A stretch of 11,726 nt of DNA from an uncultured Treponema sp. (GTDB taxonomy: Bacteria > Spirochaetota > Spirochaetia > Treponematales > Treponemataceae): the NCBI GenBank assembly GCA_937923945.1, contig CALDWC010000181.1, positions 1-11,726 on the forward strand. The letters are read 5' to 3'. Below the pieces are notes generated by a model. That model saw only the letters and a program-made list of their open reading frames with translations, had not been told where the DNA came from and did no database searches. Shown here in pieces: positions 6,633 through 11,726 of the stretch (position 1 is its first letter; every line of letters begins with the position of its first letter). A program made the position numbers and the translations under genes.

Positions 6633-7673
6633 ATGATTACATTTAAATCAAATATTTACAAAGATAAAGTTCTTATGATAACCGGTGGAACGGGGTCTTT
6701 CGGCGGAGAGGCTTTGAAACAATTTCTTGATTCCGATCTAAAAGAAATAAGGATATTCAGTCGCGATGAAGAAAAGCAAGATGAAATGCGTATCCGATAT
6801 AAAAGTACAAAGCTTAATTTTGTCATTGGTGATGTGAGAGATTATAAAAGTATTGAGCATGCTATGTGTGATGTTAATTATGTTTTTCATGCGGCTGCAT
6901 TAAAGGAAGTCCCTTCATGCGAGTTTCATCCGTTTGAGGCAATAAAAACGAATATCATCGGCTCCGAAAATGTGCTGGATGCAGCAATTTTTAATAATGT
7001 TGAAAAGGTTGTTGTCTTAAGTACCGACAAAGCGGTCTACCCGGTTAATACAATGGGTATGACAAAAGCGTTGATGGAAAAGCTTGCGATTTCAAAGGCA
7101 CGCGAAGCAAAGACACGCAATAGAAAAACTATTATTACTGCTACACGATATGGAAATGTGATGTGTTCAAGAGGTTCTGTTATTCCACTTTTTATTTCTC
7201 AAATTAAAAAAGGCTTACCAATTACAGTTACGGAAGCAAATATGACTCGTTTTATGATGTCGTTGACGGAAGCTATAAAGTTGGTAATGTATGCCTTTGA
7301 AAATGGAGTAGGAGGGGATACCTTTATCCAAAAAGCTCCCGCTGCAACTATTATAGATTTAGCAAATACTCTTAAAGAAATTTTTAATGCAGATAATGAA
7401 ATAAAATTGATTGGCTCTCGACATGCCGAAAAAATGCACGAAACTCTGTGCAGCAGGGAAGAAATGACAAAAGCTACAGATTTGGGAAATTATTTTAGAA
7501 TACCGGCAGATTTTCGTGATTTAAATTATACAATGTATCTTGATAAATACGGTGCAAAAATTTCAGATACGGAATATAATTCGAGTAATACAAAACGATT
7601 AAATATAAAAGAATTAAAAGACTTGTTATTGAGTTTGGAATATGTACAGAATGAATTAAAAACAATGAGGTAG
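6633..7673 (+). CDS. capE: UDP-GlcNAc 4,6-dehydratase/5-epimerase, CapE/FnlA/WbjB type
   Basis: A 346-residue extended SDR enzyme acting on UDP-GlcNAc to give a 4-keto-6-deoxy sugar nucleotide, usually with C5 inversion. The NAD(P) loop is TGGTGSFG at 17-24. The active-site region reads STDKAVYP at 130-137 followed by M141-G-M-T-K145, so the usual YxxxK motif is MxxxK. That change, with SCEFHP, the MTRFMM block and the SNTKRL tail, is typical of CapE/FnlA/WbjB rather than PseB or FlaA1, which keep the tyrosine. Family members start the pathway to UDP-L-FucNAc, normally followed by CapF- and CapG-type enzymes. Neither is present here; an aminotransferase follows instead, 3 nt after the stop. 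The Shine-Dalgarno AAAGGA (6618-6623) supports the start. Confidence 0.88.
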   Translation: MITFKSNIYKDKVLMITGGTGSFGGEALKQFLDSDLKEIRIFSRDEEKQDEMRIRYKSTKLNFVIGDVRDYKSIEHAMCDVNYVFHAAALKEVPSCEFHPFEAIKTNIIGSENVLDAAIFNNVEKVVVLSTDKAVYPVNTMGMTKALMEKLAISKAREAKTRNRKTIITATRYGNVMCSRGSVIPLFISQIKKGLPITVTEANMTRFMMSLTEAIKLVMYAFENGVGGDTFIQKAPAATIIDLANTLKEIFNADNEIKLIGSRHAEKMHETLCSREEMTKATDLGNYFRIPADFRDLNYTMYLDKYGAKISDTEYNSSNTKRLNIKELKDLLLSLEYVQNELKTMR

Positions 7674-7676
7674 AAT

Positions 7677-8771
7677 ATGGAACAAATCCCTTTAGTAAAA
7701 CCGTTTATTCCGCCTGCGGAAATCCTTATGCCTGCACTGCAAAAGATTTTATATTCAGGATATATTGCAGAAGGTCAAAGCGTGTATGACTTTGAAGAGC
7801 TTTTTAGAAATTATATCGATAATCCGTATACGCTTGCCTGTTCTTCAGGAACGGCTGCTTTGCATATTGCATTAAAATTATGTAATGTACAACGCGGTGA
7901 TGAAGTTATTTCAACACCGCTTACTGCGGAACCGACAAATGTAGCTATTGCGATGACCGGTGCAAAAGTGGTCTGGGCTGATATCGATAAAACGACAGGA
8001 CTAATTTCTCCCGATTCTGTGAAAAAATGTATAACGCCTAAAACAAAAGCTATTATGTTGGTTGATTATGGCGGTATGGTTTGTGATTTAAATGCATTTC
8101 AAAAAATATACATCGAATACGGTATACCGATTATTGAAGATGCAGCACATGCACTCGGCAGCAGATATAACGGGAAGTATGTCGGTAACATATCGCAGTA
8201 TACGATTTTTTCATTGCAGGCAATAAAACACATGACAACCGTCGACGGCGGTTTTCTTGCATTGAAAACGGACAAATATTTACAACGGGCAAGATGCTTG
8301 CGGTGGTTCGGCTTGGATAAACAAAAACCACGTTTGGAAAACGATATAACCGAGTGCGGCTTTAAGTATAATATGAATAATGTCAATGCTGTAATCGGTA
8401 TTGTTCAAATGAAATATCTGGATCGGATTATATCGTCGTATATTTCAAATGGAAAGTTTTACGATACGGCTTTGCAAAATACTTCCGGAGTTGAATTACT
8501 GCATTACTATAATACTTCAGAACCGTCGTATTGGCTCTATACGCTCAAAGTAGAACGGCGAGCGGAATTTATCAAGTGTCTTGAAGGGAAAGGAATAACC
8601 GCTTCTCCGCTCCATTTACGGAATGACCGGCATTCGATTTTTGCAGATTCAAAAAAAGACTTACCGAACTTAAATGAATTTTATAATAAGATGGTTCATA
8701 TACCATGCGGCTGGTGGGTAGATGACGAGAAGCGGAATTATATTGTAGAAATGATAAAAAAAGGATGGTAG
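7677..8771 (+). CDS. DegT/DnrJ/EryC1/StrS-family sugar aminotransferase
   Basis: A PLP-dependent enzyme of 364 residues that transfers an amino group (usually from glutamate) to a keto-sugar nucleotide in the cytoplasm. All family hallmarks are visible: the phosphate-binding turn SSGTAAL near 56-62, D155 in IIEDAAHALG, which contacts the PLP ring nitrogen, and the Schiff-base lysine K184 in SLQAIKHMTTVDGG. The C-terminus has the RNDRHS segment and ends with PCGWW followed by YIVEMIKKGW. It follows the dehydratase gene by 3 nt, with GAGG at 7667-7670 as ribosome site. The neighbouring dehydratase makes a C4 ketone, so a 4-amino-4,6-dideoxy-HexNAc product is the natural inference; position and stereochemistry are not provable here. 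It shares its reading frame with the next gene, separated only by one TAG. Confidence 0.92.
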   Translation: MEQIPLVKPFIPPAEILMPALQKILYSGYIAEGQSVYDFEELFRNYIDNPYTLACSSGTAALHIALKLCNVQRGDEVISTPLTAEPTNVAIAMTGAKVVWADIDKTTGLISPDSVKKCITPKTKAIMLVDYGGMVCDLNAFQKIYIEYGIPIIEDAAHALGSRYNGKYVGNISQYTIFSLQAIKHMTTVDGGFLALKTDKYLQRARCLRWFGLDKQKPRLENDITECGFKYNMNNVNAVIGIVQMKYLDRIISSYISNGKFYDTALQNTSGVELLHYYNTSEPSYWLYTLKVERRAEFIKCLEGKGITASPLHLRNDRHSIFADSKKDLPNLNEFYNKMVHIPCGWWVDDEKRNYIVEMIKKGW

Positions 8772-9848
8772 ATGATTCCTCTTTTTAAACCGTATATGCC
8801 CGAAAGCATGTTTGATGATGGAAGTTTTACAACGCTGTTGCAGTCGGGGCAGTTGGTTAACGGAAAATATACAAAATTATTTACTGAGGCATTGATGCAA
8901 TATATCGGTAACAAGAATATCGTTTTATGTTCTTCCTTTTTTGAATCTCAATCGATTGTTATCAGTGTTTTAAACTTAAAACCGGAAGATGAAGTGATTG
9001 TATCGCCGCTTGCGTGTTTACGCTCAACGGTTGCATATAAATTATATGGAATAAATATCGTGTGGGCTGATGTTGATCCGATGACCGGAACTTTAGATCC
9101 GTCCTCAGTCGAGAGGGCAATTACAAAACGCACTAAGGCAATTATTCATAATCAGCATTTAGGGTATACTGGTTATATCGATGAGATCAATGCTATTGGG
9201 AAAAAATACGGTGTTGCTGTTATAGATGACTGTCTTGATGGTATTGGAGGAAGGTATAAAGGTAATGCTGTTGGAAACTGTGGCACGGATATTACTATCG
9301 CATCATTTGACCCTGTGCGGCTTCCAAATACAATCACCGGAGCATGTATTATTACAAAAGATACAGAACTCTCCGAGCGATGCCGTTCTGCAGCGGATTT
9401 ATATATTGACAGAAAAAGATTCAGAGGTGAGAGCGGACAAATAAATCCTGATTGCGATATAACAGAAGCAGGCGTTTCAAGTCCTTTTAGTGAAGTAAAT
9501 GCTTTTATCGGACTTCATCAAATGGCTGATTTAGAAATACTTTTAACAAAGCGGATAAAAAATGCCGATAGGTGGGACCGCTTTTTTGCACAGAACAAAC
9601 AATTAAACTGTTTACCGATAAAGCATGAAAACATGGCGCCGAATTATTGGGTATATGGCTTTATAACTGATAAAAAGGGTGAAGTGCTTTCTTATTTTCA
9701 AAATAAAGACTTTGAAGTGTCGGGAATACATTTTCCGAATCATCGGTATTCCGTTTTTAATAATAAACCGCTTTTATCAGGAGTAGAAAAATTTTATCAA
9801 ACTTTTTTAGCCGTGCCTTGCGGCTGGTGGGTAGAAAATGAAAGATAA
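8772..9848 (+). CDS. DegT-family paralogue lacking the PLP lysine (probable pseudoenzyme)
   Basis: A 358-residue protein collinear with the preceding aminotransferase: MIPLFKPYMP start, WADVDPMTG, the DITEAG block, SEVNAFIGLHQM, and PCGWW near the end. Key catalytic features are altered. The lysine position holds R183 (SFDPVRLPN), the following GG is GA, and the phosphate-binding SSGTAAL is replaced by SSFFESQ. D153, matching the ring-nitrogen aspartate, remains. Known DegT-fold dehydratases such as ColD swap the lysine for histidine, not arginine, so this does not fit them. The protein also stops about ten residues after PCGWW, losing the paralogue's last helix. It starts directly after the previous stop, with AAGGA 6 nt upstream. 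A structural or regulatory partner of the active enzyme is one possibility; a non-PLP catalytic role is another. The frame is intact over 358 codons, which argues against decay. Confidence 0.85.
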   Translation: MIPLFKPYMPESMFDDGSFTTLLQSGQLVNGKYTKLFTEALMQYIGNKNIVLCSSFFESQSIVISVLNLKPEDEVIVSPLACLRSTVAYKLYGINIVWADVDPMTGTLDPSSVERAITKRTKAIIHNQHLGYTGYIDEINAIGKKYGVAVIDDCLDGIGGRYKGNAVGNCGTDITIASFDPVRLPNTITGACIITKDTELSERCRSAADLYIDRKRFRGESGQINPDCDITEAGVSSPFSEVNAFIGLHQMADLEILLTKRIKNADRWDRFFAQNKQLNCLPIKHENMAPNYWVYGFITDKKGEVLSYFQNKDFEVSGIHFPNHRYSVFNNKPLLSGVEKFYQTFLAVPCGWWVENER

Positions 9849-11049
9849 ACCAAAATATTCGATTATGATTCCAGTGAATAATGTTCGAAATTATTTACCG
9901 GGAACTATTGATTCTATTATAAAGCAGAACTATCATAATTATGAATTAATTATTAGTGACGATAGTTCAACTGACGGTACTGCAGAATACATTGATACGC
10001 TGGATAATCCTATTATAAAAGTTTTACATACGCCGCGGCGGATGACCACAGCTGAACATTTTGATTGGGTACAAACGCATGCACAAGGTACATGGCAAAT
10101 TTTTTTAGGCGGTGATGACGGTTTACAGCCGTATTTTTTCATGCTTGCCGATAAATTGACTGATATAGCCGGCAAAAAAAATCTCAGAGCAATTGCAAGC
10201 AGACGAGCGTATTTTTTTTGGAATGGATGTGAAACAGTTTACGGAGATATGGCGATTTCATATTCCGCTGAAAAAAAAATATATGTATGTGATTCAAAAA
10301 AAGAAACTTTGAAAACTTTGTATGGGAAAAAGGATTATTTTGAATTAGCACAAATGTATATGTCTTCATTATTTCATTGTTCTTTAATTTTGGAGGTGCG
10401 GAGCAAACAAAAAGGTCGTTTTTTAACCTATGAAGTGGCAGATGCTAATATGGCTGCGATAAGTACACTGTATGAAAAACAGTATTTGCAATGTGAAATT
10501 CCGCTTGGCTGGGTTGGGACTTCACCGAAAAGATTGCGTACGAATGATGAGTTTGCAGATTTGGTTACCCGTACTATGCCGCGTGTTTGCGGGGATTATC
10601 GAATAGGCAGTTTATCTTTGTATTTTTGGGGCGCACTGAATAGTGTGTTGCAATTTCGTCCTGAATGTGCAACGTATATAAATAATGAGCAATTTGTAAA
10701 AAAAATGCTTCCATATGTATATCTCGAAATATCAAATGATGCATCATTTAAAGAAAGTAAGAAATATACTTTTTTTCAACAGTTGTTGGAAATTAATAAG
10801 GTGAGTTTTCGCTATATCAGGCGGAGAATTTTTTATATAAAATGTAAAAATAAGCTTCTTACGGTGTTTCTATTTCCTAGGAGATGTGTTCGTTTTGTTT
10901 TACGAAAAATCCACCTTGTTAAGACTGTTAATAATGTTTGGATACAATTTACATGGAGCGAATTCCCTACTATGACTTATAGTAAGGCAAATGAAATTGT
11001 GATGGGAAAGATTATAAATGATATACATAATATATTTAAAACGGAGTAG
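9838..11049 (+). CDS. Family 2 glycosyltransferase
   Basis: A 403-residue inverting GT2 (GT-A fold) enzyme. The N-terminus SIMIPVNN and the block IISDDSSTDGTAEYI with D41-D42 form the nucleotide-binding part, and GGDDG with D93-D94 is the metal/donor motif. Residues from about 220 to 320 are of uncertain role and include WVGTSPKRLRTND. Residues about 322-372 are unusually basic and aromatic (YIRRRIFYIKCKNK, FLFPRRCVRFVLRKIH), fitting an amphipathic membrane-binding segment. The ATG lies inside the end of the preceding gene (11-nt overlap, different frame), so coupling is likely; no strong ribosome site precedes it. A T8 tract (10212-10219) and an A9 tract (10271-10279) occur within the gene. 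The sugar transferred cannot be predicted. Confidence 0.9.
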   Translation: MKDKPKYSIMIPVNNVRNYLPGTIDSIIKQNYHNYELIISDDSSTDGTAEYIDTLDNPIIKVLHTPRRMTTAEHFDWVQTHAQGTWQIFLGGDDGLQPYFFMLADKLTDIAGKKNLRAIASRRAYFFWNGCETVYGDMAISYSAEKKIYVCDSKKETLKTLYGKKDYFELAQMYMSSLFHCSLILEVRSKQKGRFLTYEVADANMAAISTLYEKQYLQCEIPLGWVGTSPKRLRTNDEFADLVTRTMPRVCGDYRIGSLSLYFWGALNSVLQFRPECATYINNEQFVKKMLPYVYLEISNDASFKESKKYTFFQQLLEINKVSFRYIRRRIFYIKCKNKLLTVFLFPRRCVRFVLRKIHLVKTVNNVWIQFTWSEFPTMTYSKANEIVMGKIINDIHNIFKTE

Positions 11050-11058
11050 GAGATTAGT

Positions 11059-11726
11059 ATGAAGCAAATTACCCTTGCAATTATCGGATCAAATGTAAAT
11101 GCTGTTATTTTTGCAACGAGAGCACGAGAATTAAATATCAGAACCGTTTGTTTTGGCTGGAATAATTGTTTTGATGCAAAAGAACTTGTTGATGTATTTT
11201 ATATAACCGGCACATTTGATATTGATTATGTTATAAAAAATTGTATTGCGGAAAATGTCCAAGGTGTCCTTTGTGCAACTGAAAGTGCTTTATATGACAC
11301 TGCGGTTATTGCTTCAAAATTGGGGCTTATTTGTAATCCCGTTGATGTTGTAAAAATTGTAACTAATAAACTCTATATGAGAAATATTGCAAAAAATTTA
11401 GCAATTATTAAAATGCCGTGGTATATTTTTAGAGATGCAGGGGAAAGTGTTAATGCAAGTTGTATCCGCTCGTACCCTGTTATTGTAAAACCTGTACGCG
11501 GAACAGGAAAAACGGGTATTACTGTTGTAGAATCTGAAAAGGCTCTTGCTACAGCTTTACATTACGCCGATACGGCTGTTCGGAATAATGACGGTATTAT
11601 GATAGAAGAATATCTTGCTTCAGGGCATGAATATTCTGTAGAGACACTTTCCTTTAATGGGCATCATCAAGTGATACAACTAACGAGTAAAATTTCAAGC
11701 GGTCCTCCGCATTGTATTGAGATAGA
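11059..11726 (+). CDS. ATP-grasp ligase, N-terminal part (runs off the window)
   Basis: The first 222 codons of an open frame cut by the window edge. The start ATG follows GGAG at 11049-11052 with 6-nt spacing. The beginning ITLAIIGSNVNAV is a Rossmann-like preATP-grasp domain. From about residue 105 the ATP-grasp fold follows: NKLYMRNIAK, then YPVIVKPVRGTGKTGI with the nucleotide-binding lysine and glycine-rich loop, IMIEEYLASGHEYSVET, and SGPPHCIEIE. ATP-grasp ligases join a carboxylate to an amine (or similar) through an acyl phosphate. Related genes occur as amino-acid or peptide ligases, and in some glycan loci. In this operon a role in acylating an amino sugar is plausible but unproven. 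The catalytic C-terminal part lies outside, so substrate class is open. Confidence 0.85.
   Translation, partial: MKQITLAIIGSNVNAVIFATRARELNIRTVCFGWNNCFDAKELVDVFYITGTFDIDYVIKNCIAENVQGVLCATESALYDTAVIASKLGLICNPVDVVKIVTNKLYMRNIAKNLAIIKMPWYIFRDAGESVNASCIRSYPVIVKPVRGTGKTGITVVESEKALATALHYADTAVRNNDGIMIEEYLASGHEYSVETLSFNGHHQVIQLTSKISSGPPHCIEI

Noticed and set aside
8769..8774. One broken aminotransferase gene split by a stop
   Set aside because: Each half is a complete DegT-length protein with its own N- and C-terminal landmarks and ribosome site, so this is a tandem pair.

Overview
The window looks like a chromosomal segment of a spirochaete, most probably an oral-type Treponema. This is inferred from the style of the chemotaxis receptor, the YjiH-type membrane protein, the AT-leaning codon use and the surface-polysaccharide gene set. 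No species can be fixed from the sequence alone. All nine supported genes lie on the + strand.

Region 1 (1-2757). A tandem array of eight 23-bp units sits at the extreme left edge. It is followed by about 120 bp of featureless AT-rich DNA, a good sigma70-type promoter (TTGACA-17-TATAGT) and a long leader of roughly 280 nt. The leader contains a foldable segment at 371-510 that could be a structured RNA or a small inverted-repeat element. It leads into a 700-residue methyl-accepting chemotaxis protein that ends at an intrinsic terminator.

Region 2 (2758-4232). A monocistronic gene with its own promoter encodes a YjiH/nucleoside-recognition (Gate) domain membrane protein.

Region 3 (4233-11726, running off the right edge). 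This is a surface-glycan operon. A 225-bp control region holds two promoter-like sequences and several perfect inverted repeats. Seven tightly packed genes follow: a Wzt-type ABC ATPase with a C-terminal glycan-recognition domain, a GT8-like glycosyltransferase, a CapE/FnlA-type UDP-GlcNAc 4,6-dehydratase, a DegT-family sugar aminotransferase, a second DegT-family protein that has lost its PLP lysine, a GT2 glycosyltransferase, and the N-terminal part of an ATP-grasp ligase. Gaps range from an 11-nt overlap to 13 nt, so co-transcription is likely.

The inferred logic is as follows. The dehydratase makes a 4-keto-6-deoxy-HexNAc nucleotide, the aminotransferase makes a 4-amino sugar, the ATP-grasp enzyme may acylate an amine, the glycosyltransferases build the chain, and Wzt powers export of the finished glycan. 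The most unusual points are the inactive-looking DegT paralogue next to an active one, the drop from about 50% to about 33% GC inside wzt at its domain boundary, and the covarying core of the 23-bp repeats.
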